A DNA stretch of 64,000 nt, from the NCBI GenBank assembly GCA_963920525.1, contig OY986436.1:182465496-182529495 (forward strand). The letters are read 5' to 3'. The position numbers and the translations under genes are program-made. Below the pieces are notes generated by a model, which made no database searches, was not told the DNA's origin, and was given only the letters and a program-made list of their open reading frames with translations. This document shows positions 23,069 through 33,447 of this stretch, piece by piece (positions within the stretch are counted from its first letter, which is position 1; every line of letters begins with the position of its first letter). Source of the stretch: Dichetophora obliterata. Taxonomy: Eukaryota; Arthropoda; Insecta; Diptera; Sciomyzidae.

Positions 23069-23955
23069 AAATTGCAGAGAACACAAATTAATATAACGCA
23101 AATCCTTTCTACGCCAAATACATAACAAAAACGAAAGAGAACTTATCGAAAAGAAACAAACAAATGCAAATGACACCACAAATTATTTCCACAATAATTT
23201 TAACAATTTAATGCACAAATTTATTACCTTTTATCTAGCACATCTAAGTTAATGTTTAGTAATACTTTGCTATTTTATACATAAACCTTTGTTCTGATTT
23301 AAAAATAAAGATTAATAGTTTTCACAAACACAATTCAATGCAAAACTTTCTGTTTGAAAACACGATGACTAAACATATGAATAAAGTCAAACTGTTGTTT
23401 GAACAATTAAAATAAAGTAATGTGAGCTCAAACAAGAACTGAGTACAAACAAGATTTTGTTTTCGCTTACACTTCTGCATTACATTGTCATCACGGACAA
23501 ATTTTTACAATCGGGGAAACACAAAATTTGAGAGAACACAAATAAATTGAACGAAAATCCTCTCTACTCAAAAAACTCAATGAAAACGAAAGAGAAAGCA
23601 CAGAAAAGAAGCTAATAAAAGCAAATGACGCCACAAATTATTTCCACAATAATTTTTACAATTTAATGATCGAATTTATTACCTTTAATCTAGCACTTCA
23701 GAGTAAATGTTTAATAATACTTTGTTATTTTATACATGAAACTTTGTTCTGGTTTAAACATAATGATTAATAGTTTTCATAAACACACTTCACTGCAAAA
23801 CTTTCTGTTAGAAAACACGATGCTGCTACACAGACGAATAAAGTCGTACTGCTGTTTTGACAATGAAAAGAAACTTATGTGAGCACAAACAAGATTTCGT
23901 TTCCGCTTACAGTTCTGCATTACAATGTCATCACCGATAAATTTTTACAAGCGGG
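23069..23955 (+). repeat. Tandem duplication, two units of about 445 bp
   Basis: Unit 1 (about 23069-23516) and unit 2 (about 23517-23955) share, in order, GAGAACACAAAT, AATTATTTCCACAATAATTT, TTTCTGTT(T/A)GAAAACACGATG and a shared end CAC(G/C)GA(C/T)AAATTTTTACAA. Both are non-coding. The origin (satellite seed or transposon UTR) is unknown. Confidence 0.75.
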
Positions 23956-24016
23956 AATATAACTCAACCTTGAGCTCAATTATGGATTTCGTAAAGCAGA
24001 CTCTCACACTCACCAT

Positions 24017-24299
24017 CAGTGCTGCCAGTTAAGCTGTTTTATAGCTAGATTCAGCTTATTTTTTTATCGAAAATAATGTCTTTGCTCCTAGCTACCTTTT
24101 TAACTTTTTTTCTTTTAGAGCTTAGCTATTCTTAGCTACTTCCTTATTTTGCAGTGATTAAGTATAGCAGTTGTGTTTTTTTAAACTATTGTCTTCTTTA
24201 GCTAAAAAAATTATTAGCTGTACTTTTTATGGTTTTTAATGGTTAGCTACTTTTGTTAGCAATTTTAGCTACAGGCTCACCATTTTTCTGGCAACACTG
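24017..24299. mobile_element. 283-bp hAT-type MITE
   Basis: The ends are CAGTGCTGCCAG and the inverse of CAGTGTTGCCAG. The flanking 8-mers CTCACCAT (24009-24016) and CTCACGAT (24300-24307) differ at one position, which fits an 8-bp hAT target duplication. The interior repeats TTAGCTA words and has no coding capacity. Confidence 0.8.
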
Positions 24300-25164
24300 C
24301 TCACGATATAAATAGCGCTATTTCTTACGCTGTTTCTCATTCTCTTCGTGCATGTCCCTCGTTCATTTTACAACCGAATTCATTCATATGCTCAACCGTG
24401 CTGCTTGCTGCGGGCAGGCAGAACGCGGGCGACGTTGGACACCTCTAATATGGAGTAAAGATAAATAAATAAGTAAAAGTTATTGTTACATGATTTTTTT
24501 TTCTTTTTTTTTTCATCGTTTATTGTTTATTTTCGTTTTTATTGTTTTTTTAAGGATTTACATTGTTTTTTACATTGACTACATTGTATTCAAAATGATA
24601 ACGATTCTTTTTTTTTTGTCGTTTATTCAATTCGAGATCGGTTTCTCTAATGAGAAACCAACAATAGTCGCCAATCATTCCTTCGTCCCAAAATCCTTGC
24701 AACCGATTCTCAACTGACTTCATCTGCTGGTAAAATCTTTCCCCATATTCGTCACTCTCGTCGCCGAGATTCTTGGGAAAAAATTCAAATGGGAGCGCAG
24801 AAAGTGAATTTTGAAAGACACATTTACACCCATTTTTTATAGTTCCTGAGCAAATCGTTGACTATTTTCTCATAAGATTAACTTTTATTGTTCCCGAGGA
24901 AGCTAGAAACAATCATACTAAAATAATCCCACGCTGCTGCCTCAACTGGTGACAACAATTCTACGAATTGAAGATCGTTCAACACCTTTTTTTTTGCGGT
25001 CCAATGAAGACACCTTCTTTTATCTTGGCATCAGGATTTGAAAAAACGGTTTTAAAATATGTGTGTGCTTCGCCTTCTTTATCTAACGCATTTACAAAAT
25101 TTTTGATAAGTCCAAGTTTACTGTGCAGCGGTGGGAGAACTACTTGCTTACTTAGTTGGCGCTA

Positions 25165-27262
25165 CGACCGAATGTCAGTCTTGGCCTCATCTAAAAATAT
25201 GTGACAGCCCTTTCGGCCTCTCGCTTGCTGATGCCAGTTAGAAAATCCAAGCTTCGTCAGGTTGTCCTCTACTTGGTCTTTCCAACGAAGATGTGGTCGT
25301 CCTCTTCTGCGTTGACCGCCACTGGGTAACCGAATCGAATATTTTCTTCACTGCAGCATCGTCTTTCATGCGGTGAACATGACCTAGCCAGTGAAGCCGC
25401 TCAATTTTAATGCGCTTGACTATGTCAATATCAGCGTACAGCTCGTACAGTTCATCTTTTCACCGTATTCGGTACTCGCCATTGATGCAGATTGGTCCGT
25501 AGATCTTAAAAGAATCTTTCTCTCGAATGCTCCTAAAGTCTTATCATCTAAACTGCTCAGCGTCCAGGTTTGTGATGCATGAAGTAGGACAGTCGTAATG
25601 AGCGATTTATAGAGCGCGATTTTTGTTCGTGGAGAGAGGGCTCTGCATCTCAATTACCTACTGAGCCCAAAGTAACAACTACTGACCAGAATTATTCTTC
25701 GTTTAATCTCAATGCTGATGTCGTTGGTTGAGCTAATGCTGGATATCAGATAGACGAAGTCCTTCACAACCTCGAAGGAGGTATTATCAACTGTAACGTG
25801 GGTTCCAAAACCCTGGGACTGTTTGTTTGTTTGTTGACACCAAGTATTTCGTCTTATTTGCTCACTGCCAGACCCATTCGACTTGACTCTCTTTCTAATC
25901 TGGAAAATGCTGCACTGACTTGGCCAATGATATCGATGTCATCAGCATACGCAAGCCCATAACACTCTAGTATAATATTGTGCCACTACGTCTCAGATCG
26001 GTAGCTTGGATGATCTTCTCCATCATCCGGTTGAAAAAGTCGCACGATAAGGAATCACCTTGTCTAAAACCTCGTTTGGTAACAAATGGTGGGGAAATGT
26101 CCTTCCCGATTTTAGCTGTGCTGCTGGTATTGCTCAGTGTCATCCTGCAAAGTCGTATTAGTTTTGTAGGAATACTAAATGCAGACATGCTGGAGTATAG
26201 GTGATTCCTTTTTGGGCTATCGAAGGCGGCTTTGTAGTCGACAAAAAGATGGTGGGTGTCATTTTGTTCTTCATGGGTCTTCTCCAAGAATTGTTTAGGG
26301 ACCTTATATACGATATAAAGAAGGCTTATCCCACGTTATTTAGTACAAATACAGGGATCGCCTTTTTTGTAGATTGGGCAAAACACACTGAGATTGCAAT
26401 CGTTCCCATCGGAGAGCATTCTTCCGACCATATTCTGCATAGAAACTCGTGAATACAATTAAATAGAGCTTTGCGTCCGTTCTTAAACAGCTGAGCTATA
26501 GCTGTCAGAACTACATCATAGTCGGGCAGCGGAACCTCGACGCTGTTATCCGTAATTGGGGTTTCCGGAATATCATCTCTATTGGCGGAATTAGAGAAGT
26601 GTTCTTCCCCCCGTAACGTCAGTGTAATCTGGATATCTGTTAATGGATTCCAGTTTTTATCCTTGCAGGAAGAGGACCCGGTTCTAAGACCATTGGTAAG
26701 GCGTTTTATTTTTTGGAAAAATATTCGGGCCTCATTCCTGTCGCCATACATCTAAATCTTCTCATGCTCGCGCTTTTCTGCCTCTCTTTTTTCCTGCCCG
26801 AAAATACGTCTCTTTTCCCTCCTCTTCTCTTACTACAACCGACTGTAAAGTAGCTTTGTAGGCAGCATCTTTCTCTGCAGTGGCGTTACGAAACTCCTGG
26901 TCATAACACTGGTTTCGGCAATGATAGTGGTAGCCAATCGCCTAATCAGCAGCCGCACGCATGGAGCGGGAAATGTGTGTCCACTGCGCGCATATATCAT
27001 CGATTGGAGGAGTGCTTTGAAGCCGGAGTGAGAGTCGAATTGCGAAAGCTTCTGATAATTGTTTTGATTGATTGCAGCTTGTCGATGCCTAGCTTTCTCT
27101 GAGTATGGTTGCGTGCATTCTTAGCTGCGCACTAACGTGTACGGATCTTGGCTGAGAAATGATAGTGATCCGAGTCAATGTTTGCACCACGGATCGTGTA
27201 CATCCAATGCACTGGAAGAGTGTGCATGATCTATTTGGTTTCTGGTTTCAACGACTTTGTGA
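25165..27262 (-). mobile_element. RTE-like non-LTR retrotransposon fragment
   Basis: Minus-strand order: end of the endonuclease with SDHYHFSAKIRTR (about 27180-27120), an EKDAAYKATLQ linker, 26751-26326, RT with HHLFVDYKAAFDS and GFRQGDSLSCDFFN (26287-25967), then ALSPRTKIALYKSLITTVLL and ALGAFERKILLR (25653-25420) and a C-terminus with GRPHLRWKDQVEDNL and LDEAKTDIR. This wording is typical of the RTE clade. Frame breaks make it dead. It interrupts the second candidate transposase copy between WKICS and QVVLPPLH. Confidence 0.75.
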
Positions 27263-27850
27263 TAAGAACATATTTTCCAGTCGTTTTATTCATATTTAAT
27301 ATATGTCAATAACTTCGCCATTGTTTCGTACGTTTCTTTTGTATTTACTGCATGTGTGATCGAAATCAGTGGTTTTTTTTGTTGCCTATATATAATAATA
27401 CAGCCCCCAAAGTCAGTTCGCTGCTATCGATAAACAAGCATCACTCTTTGGAATCGTACGGCTGAACGAAGGTATTAAATAAATGAGGAATGTCGTCGGA
27501 ATAGCAGACATCGTCTTTCTTAGCAAAATGTCTGGAATCTGGTTTTTCACGATGTCTGCAGTATGTCACCTTAACAGCGGGTCCCAAAAAGTTAAATTGT
27601 TGCATACGAGAAATATGCAATTCCGATATTTCCTTTGACAGGCCCAAATCTCTTATCCAATCATTCAGTTGCGCTTGCGATAAATTGTGAGTTTTGCTAT
27701 CAGTTTTAAATACACTTGCTCCAATTCCTCCCATCTCCACTGAATCGAAGGATTTCCGATTGTTTTCACATGTTGAATCGGGACAAGTAGGATATGGAAC
27801 ATCATCAGAATGAGAAACTGGCAATGAAACGATCTTAACATTGGCGAATA

Positions 27851-28190
27851 AAAAAAATAAACTAGCCATTTCAGCCCTTGGAAGGACTTTGACCTAGCTT
27901 TTAGAATTGATCAATTGTGTTTTGCTTGTTATTAAATGTTTGATCACAAATGACCGAGAACTGGACCTATGTGTTTTAAGCCGACTCCGAACGGCTTATG
28001 TTCTCAAGAAGGTTTACATAGCAATTTTTACTCTCTGATTTTTGCCATTGTCTGCAGAGAGGTGACGACCGAACAGAAAAATGAATTCAATTGAAAAAAC
28101 TTTCTGTCTGAGCTGGAATTGAACTCGGGCTACCGCAGTTCTTTAGCTTAGGGGCCACACACTCTATCCACTAGGCTACGGCCACCACAG
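27851..28190 (-). mobile_element. tRNA-derived SINE, copy 2 (full length, minus strand)
   Basis: The A box (28168-28178) and B box (28115-28125; GAGTTCAATTCC variant) and the whole body match copy 1. TGGCGAATA (27842-27850) and TGGCGTATA (28191-28199) form a 9-bp target duplication with one mismatch. It lies inside the coding region of the second candidate transposase copy. Confidence 0.88.
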
Positions 28191-28720
28191 TGGCGTATAC
28201 GACTCGTTTATGTCTTCCAACGTCAGTCACTTTGGTCAGTCAGACAAAAATAACAATCGCTAAGGTGGCAAAACGGTCGTCTCCATATTATCGGATCATC
28301 AAATTTCGTGTATCGTTTTTTGCCCGAGCTCCATTCAGACAATTTTAATTTGCACGATTGACATAAAATACTTGGCGTCCCTGGTTCATCAATATTCTCA
28401 GCCGCAATACCAAAATAATGAAGATATGACGTTTGCAGTAAATTCGTAAAATTGAGTCGATTCTTTTCGAAAGTAAATTCACCGCACACCTAGCTGAAAA
28501 TATTTGGATAGTTCTTACACCGGAACTCCCGTAGTCTTTTACTCATTTTATTTTGTAGTTAATTTCATTTTTATTGTTTTCTTTCTTTAGTTACAAATTG
28601 TGCGCTTCTTTTGTTTGTCACGTTTTTTGCTAGAATGCTAGAATGCTCTTACTTCTACTTATTTTATACAACCAGCCAGAGTCGCAGACATGGTACAAAA
28701 CGAAACGGAATACATTTGTT

Positions 28721-28993
28721 TGCATGCTTCCATAAAACCAGGTAGGCTCACGACTGACTGTGCTCTCCTTCTCATAGCCACTTTGAGGGTTTCAGCGGAC
28801 GCGCTCTCAGTCGTGAGCCTACCTGATTTTATTGTAGCATGCAAAAAAATTTATTCCGTTTGGTTTTGACAGTATCGACGGTTGCACTCTCAGTCATGAG
28901 CCTACCTGGTTTTATTGTACCATGCAAACTAATTAACTTCGTTTCCGCTGTCGCGCTGTAAGTCGTGAGCCTACCTGGTTTCATTGTAGCATG
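28721..28993. mobile_element. Foldback MITE with repeated AGGTAGGCTCACGACT module
   Basis: The left end CATGCTTCCATAAAACCAGG is inverted at the right end (CCTGGTTTCATTGTAGCATG). The module AGTCGTGAGCCTACCTG occurs three times in one orientation and once inverted, so the right half looks like a tandem expansion of the subterminal repeat. Confidence 0.6.
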
Positions 28994-29057
28994 TTTGTTT
29001 GTATCTTTTAAGTTCTTTCTCAAAACAGCTATTTGAAACTTATGCCATATGAACACT

Positions 29058-29534
29058 GGGGGTATTCGCGATTCAGTGCACTTGCATGTGCAGTTGAGGA
29101 CTTGTGCAGTAGTGCAGTTTGGTTTTCGTGAGCACTCCACCATCACTATTTCAAATCTGTCAAACTTTTCAATAGGGGTATTCACGATTCAGTGCAGTTG
29201 AGGACATGTGCACTTTACAAAAACAAAATACACGTACGTCAAAAATCGGCACAAGAGCATATCTGTGCACATTGAAAATTTTTACAGCTCTGAAAAAAGT
29301 GGTAGTGGTCTGTTCACGAAAATCTAACTGCACAACTGCTTATTCCTCAACTGCACTGGCAAGTGCACTGAATCGTGAATATCCCTAATAAACACAAGCG
29401 CACTACTGCTTATGTCCTCAAGTTTTAGGCTACAGTAGAAAAGCACTTGTACAGATTTTTTAAGTACGTGCACTTTGTTTTTGTTAAGTGCAAAAGTCCT
29501 CAAGTGCTCAACTGCACTGAATCGTGAATACCCC
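29058..29534. mobile_element. Nested foldback MITEs with GGGGTATTC ends
   Basis: GGGGTATTC(G/A)CGATTCAGTGCA occurs at 29058 and 29174 and its inverse at about 29361-29383 and 29513-29534, giving two nested inverted pairs. CAGTTGAGGAC(T/A)TGTGCA subterminal words repeat in both arms. No coding capacity is seen. Confidence 0.65.
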
Positions 29535-30970
29535 GTTATAAAAATTTCTTTACCTACAGCAACACTTACTTGTTATGTATTGATATGACAATAAAATAAG
29601 ACGAAATGCATAAATAATCAGTCAATTTGGGTGCTTTCGTTCAATTTAACTCATTTCCTATCTTATTTTTTCGGAAAAGTACAGACTTTAAGCAAAAAAT
29701 ATCAAAACTTACAAAATATTTTGATTTCCTATCAAAATTTGCAATTAGTTTTGTCTATTTTGTAATTTTTTCTGAAAAACACAAAAATCCTCAAAAATTT
29801 AATTTATTTCGCCGATACAGTTTATTAAAAAAAGTATTTAAGCATTGTTTGTAGGTAATTTTATAAGCTTTAAATTGATACATTATTTGTTTGATTATTG
29901 CTGTTGGTTCTGGAAATATACTATTAAATGGAACCAACTATTTTTTAAACTACTGTGATCAATATCTCGAAAACGGAATGAAAGAAAAACATAATGACAT
30001 TTTTGTAAGCACCGCCCAATTTTACATTAGAAATGGATAGTGGCATTCATTGTACATTCTGGCTGTAAGCCAGTGTTTTTTTATTATTGGCGCAAGCGAG
30101 CGAAGAGTATTTTAGGAATGTTTAAATGATCAGATCTTTGAAATGGGTTGACCGATTTGTTATCTAAACTGTTATACGCTTCTTAAATTATTTCCTAAAG
30201 AAGCCAAAAATTTGGAAATTCTATTGAGCTTACAAATTCTTTGAAAATAATATTTTTATGTTTCGTTGTTGTTCGCTAATTCAGTTTGCTCCTAGCTTAC
30301 TGCTTCTTATTGCTTTTATTCTGCGCAGGGAACGAAAATAACTGTTATCTTACAATTTTCTAATAAAAAAAGCATAACGAAAAAGTTGCCGGTGGACTTT
30401 TTCAAATATGCCTGTATAATCGTAATGACAACAGCTTCGCGAATATTAAATGCCTTTTAAATTTTCGACTGTTGATACAAAAGTTAAAACTAAATATATG
30501 TTATTTTGTGCCCTTTATTTTTTTGGCAAAACTGTTATTTTTGACTTTTATTTTATAGGTTATGTTAGTTATTTTGTGCCTTTTATTTTTCTGATTTTCT
30601 TGCCATTCATTGGATTTTCTGATTCATTGGATAAACTGTTTCTTTTACTTGAATTAAGTGGGCGTAAATTCACCATAATTGGCCCAGTCGTAAACGAATC
30701 ATGATCAAAACTATCTATCGAATACTTTTGCAGATTAAGATTCATGTGCAACATTCTATAGACTTTAATGGACCGTTTAAATTTTTCTTTGAAATTGCTA
30801 ACCCAAGTAATAGCGTTAATTTCTGCATTCTTTTAAAAATAATTTCCATTAAAGCAAAAATCCGAGAGCTTTTCTCAATTTGATCGGGATTTAATTTTTC
30901 AAAATTAGAACGCAAGTCTAAAGCACAACTGCATAAAGCAAAATTTTTTTTTTAGCTTTTAATAGACGGA
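29535..30970. other. Interval without a recognised gene
   Basis: AT-rich, between the MITEs and the DnaJ-H 3' region. The frame at 30450-30704 is low-complexity and Phe/Ile-rich; no family is recognised. Confidence 0.5.
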
Positions 30971-31026
30971 TTTATTATTACTGTTCTTTTGTTATTTTAG
31001 TGTTATTATTATAATTCAAATTTATT
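30971..31026 (-). promoter_or_regulatory. Candidate polyadenylation signals of DnaJ-H
   Basis: AATAAA occurs on the minus strand at 31021-31026 and 30971-30976, 350-410 bp past the stop codon, in AT-rich sequence. Such hexamers are frequent by chance in DNA this AT-rich, so the assignment is weak. Confidence 0.3.
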
Positions 31027-31380
31027 AATAAAGTTATTTCTTCTCCTTTCTTTCTTTTAATAACTAAAAAAAAATATATTTTGAATTTAAAATTGCTGTT
31101 CCCTTTCTGTTGTTGTTCTTGTTTCTGGAAACTTATATCAATTTCATTTTCTACACAAATGCTTTTGTTACCATATATATTACAAAAAAAAATAAAAAAA
31201 TTAACAAAACTTAAAGATAGGAAGAAGCACTAGTAGCTACAACGTAAACAATTTAATTTTTACTTCCTCCCTTAAAACAGTCTGGCACATGGCCGATTTT
31301 AATGAATATGTTATTAAATTAGTATTTTCAACAGTGACGATCTATCTCCAAAACTATTTCAAGTGATACAATAAATTCAA

Positions 31381-32061
31381 CTAAGTTGTCTGACATTGTA
31401 CACCCTCGATATGGCTGCCAGCCTCGAAGTCTTCGTCGTCATCTTCACCATGCGCTCCAGCACCATGATCTTCGCCAAATGGCTGCAGATCGACCAATTG
31501 CACCTCCTCAGCATCGGCTGGCATGGTGAATGGCTCGCGAGGCGGTAATATTTTTTCCAATATTTTCAGCGAGTCTGGTGGTGCAAAGTTATCGTCAGGA
31601 AAGTCTACGCGGAATTCCACAAAGAGGTCGCCTTTGTCGAACGGATTATTGCGTAATGGCATGCCTTCACCGGGTATAACTTTCATGTCGCCGGAGCGTA
31701 TGACATCGCCGGGTTTGTTGCGTATGCAAATATCACGCCCATCTAAATGTTTAAAGACATGCACGTAGCCACACAGCGCTTGAGTTAGACTCACGCGTAT
31801 GTCGCGCAAAAACAGATCATTTTGACGTCGCAAGAACACTGAATGTTCCTTCTGTTTGAGGATGATAATCAAATCACCGCGTACACCTGTGATTGGTTGG
31901 TTGCCCTCGGCGGGAAAGGGAATCTTTAGCATATTAGGCGCGCCCTTTTCTATAATTATTTCTCGCGTCTGTTTCACATCACACAGGCCCTTGCCGCTAC
32001 AGCTTTTACAATGTAACTCTTCTTTGATGATGGAGCCACGACCATTGCAGTTGTGACACAA
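31381..32061 (-). other. DnaJ-H: DnaJ-H coding exon 3 with stop codon
   Basis: The exon starts LCHNCNGRG after an AATTGCAG acceptor (32062-32064) and ends with TAG at 31381-31383. An upstream AG (ATATTAG) was considered, but only the one used here restores the phase left by exon 2. The exon holds zinc motifs three and four and the client-binding domain. Confidence 0.85.
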
Positions 32062-33099
32062 CTGCAATTTATATCTAATATTAGATGAAGGAGTTTTTAT
32101 TTCATGATGCTATGCTCACCGATTTAAAAGCCGTCATGCCTCCAAAGATGCCTAATAAAGTTCCGGAACCGTCACAGGTAGTGCACTTTTCGAAACCTTC
32201 CTTGGGACCGCCTTGCCCAGCGCATGCTTCACAGTATTCGGTGCGTTGGTATTCCACTGTCTTAGCCACATTCCCGTTATATATCTCTTCCAGTGTCACC
32301 TCCAACTTGACTACAACATGTGCATCCTTCGACCGTCCACCTCCACTGGTGCCAGCACCATGCGCTTGGCCGAATGGAAACCATTGCGAGAAGAATTCCG
32401 AGGCATCGCTGAAGCCTTCATTACCTTCTTGCAGCCCCTTGAGTCCATAGCGATCGTAAGTTTTACGCTTTTCTGCATCCGAGAGCACTTCATATGCAAA
32501 GCTGATTTCTTTGAATTTATCGCCCGCTTCTGGATTTTTATCTGGATGAAATTCCTTGGCCAATTTACGATAGTTCTTTGGAAGAGAGAATAGAAAATAA
32601 AAACACAGATATAAATAAAATGTAAACAAAGCTAAACAATCCACATCAGCTGTTTTTGGAAACCAACTCCAAAGCGGCAGTTGTGAAATTTTTAGCGATT
32701 TTTGTTTGTCGCCGTTGATCGCAGAATGCTTTTTGAGTGAGCAATGTTTTAGGAAAAATCTTGTTGTCACCCACTTAATTTTGCAGTTTGTTACTAACCA
32801 AGTTTTTTTTTTGCAATTTCAGCATCATTTGAGGGATGTGCACACTCAACCATGAACTTATTTTACAACTGGCGCCGCACCCAGCTTCCTGCTCTAACTA
32901 ATTCTTCCATTTAATGCTTCTATTTAGACAACAAATTGCCAACTTAGGTAATCAACAATATTCAATAACCAATTCCACCTCCCCTTGAGTCAGATTTTTG
33001 ATTACTTCAGCAGATTGAGTTGATTTTTACCTTCTTTATGTCCGCATCTGTTGAATCCTTGCTCACGCCTAGAATTTCGTACAGCTCTGTGTGCTCCAT
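31381..33099 (-). CDS. DnaJ-H: DnaJ-H-like type I (DNAJA) Hsp40 co-chaperone, three exons
   Basis: A J-protein that would stimulate the ATPase of Hsp70 and deliver unfolded clients to it in the cytosol. Exons read 33099-33031, 32575-32120 and 32061-31381, joined by GT-AG introns of 455 and 58 bp, both phase 0, giving 401 residues. The J domain starts [12 protein letters not shown]; intron 1 splits it before the helix holding the HPD triad (residues 33-35). A short Phe/Gly-rich linker is followed by four CxxCxGxG zinc motifs (starting about residues 138, 154, 177, 193), the substrate-binding C-terminal region, an acidic tail and a terminal CQTT that fits a CaaX-type prenylation box. Length and domain order match DNAJA proteins of about 400 residues. 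The wording [22 protein letters not shown] and EGVQCQ resembles fly DnaJ-H as I recall it. I see no frameshift or stop. The start is the first ATG before the conserved J domain. Confidence 0.93.
32120..32575 (-). other. DnaJ-H: DnaJ-H coding exon 2
   Basis: This exon has 152 codons, from [12 protein letters not shown] to MTAFKS. The acceptor is the AG at 32576-32577 and the donor is GTGAGC beginning at 32119. It holds the HPD triad, the linker and the first two CxxCxGxG motifs. Confidence 0.88.
33031..33099 (-). other. DnaJ-H: DnaJ-H coding exon 1
   Basis: This exon encodes 23 codons ending in DADIKK, directly followed on the minus strand by the donor GTAAAAATC at 33030-33022. It supplies helix I of the J domain. 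Confidence 0.88.
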
Positions 33100-33447
33100 C
33101 GCCTCGCAGTTTTAATTTGTATAAAAATAATAAATAAATTACTATTTTTAATAAACAGAAAACTAATTGAAAAATTTCCTAGAAGTTTTCTGTTCTCTGC
33201 AATATTTTTCTTTGGCGAATAACGATGTGAGAAATAAACTGAGAGCAATGTTGCCAGCACAGAAATATGAAAAAGTGTTGCCATTATATATATTTACAAA
33301 TATTAAGGGAATACGTTTTATTTGATTATATATAATAAAATTTGATGGTGTTTTTGTACGTGCACAGCAGAAACTTGAAGGTTCAAACATTTCAAAGAGT
33401 AATCAAGAAAACTGCCCCTGAGAACAAGACGTACTGGATTTATTTAA

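Larger units (their letters stand above)
24640..28546 (-). pseudogene. Second, diverged copy of the candidate transposase gene, split by an RTE-like LINE and a SINE
   Basis: From its ATG at 28546 the pieces are: 28546-28200 (Cys-rich N-terminus with VCGEF, CQSCKLKLSEW, DCYFC; a TAG interrupts at 28490-28492), a SINE, 27840-27270 (RDLGLSKE linker, then CLFIDSSELTLGAVLL), an RTE-like insertion, and 25160-24640 (VVLPPLHSKLGLIKNFVNAL, KEGVFIGPQ, HL.FFPKNLG, SDEYGERFYQQM, GDYCWFL). The order and the candidate Asp and Glu motifs match the gene at 16143-17879, but the sequence is distinctly diverged, so this is another lineage. Several stops and frameshifts are present. No matching long TIRs are seen around it. 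Confidence 0.75.

Noticed and set aside
32576..32770. N-terminal extension of the DnaJ frame upstream of 32576
   Set aside because: It is intron read-through; the conserved J-domain start is at 33099, with matching donor and acceptor sites.
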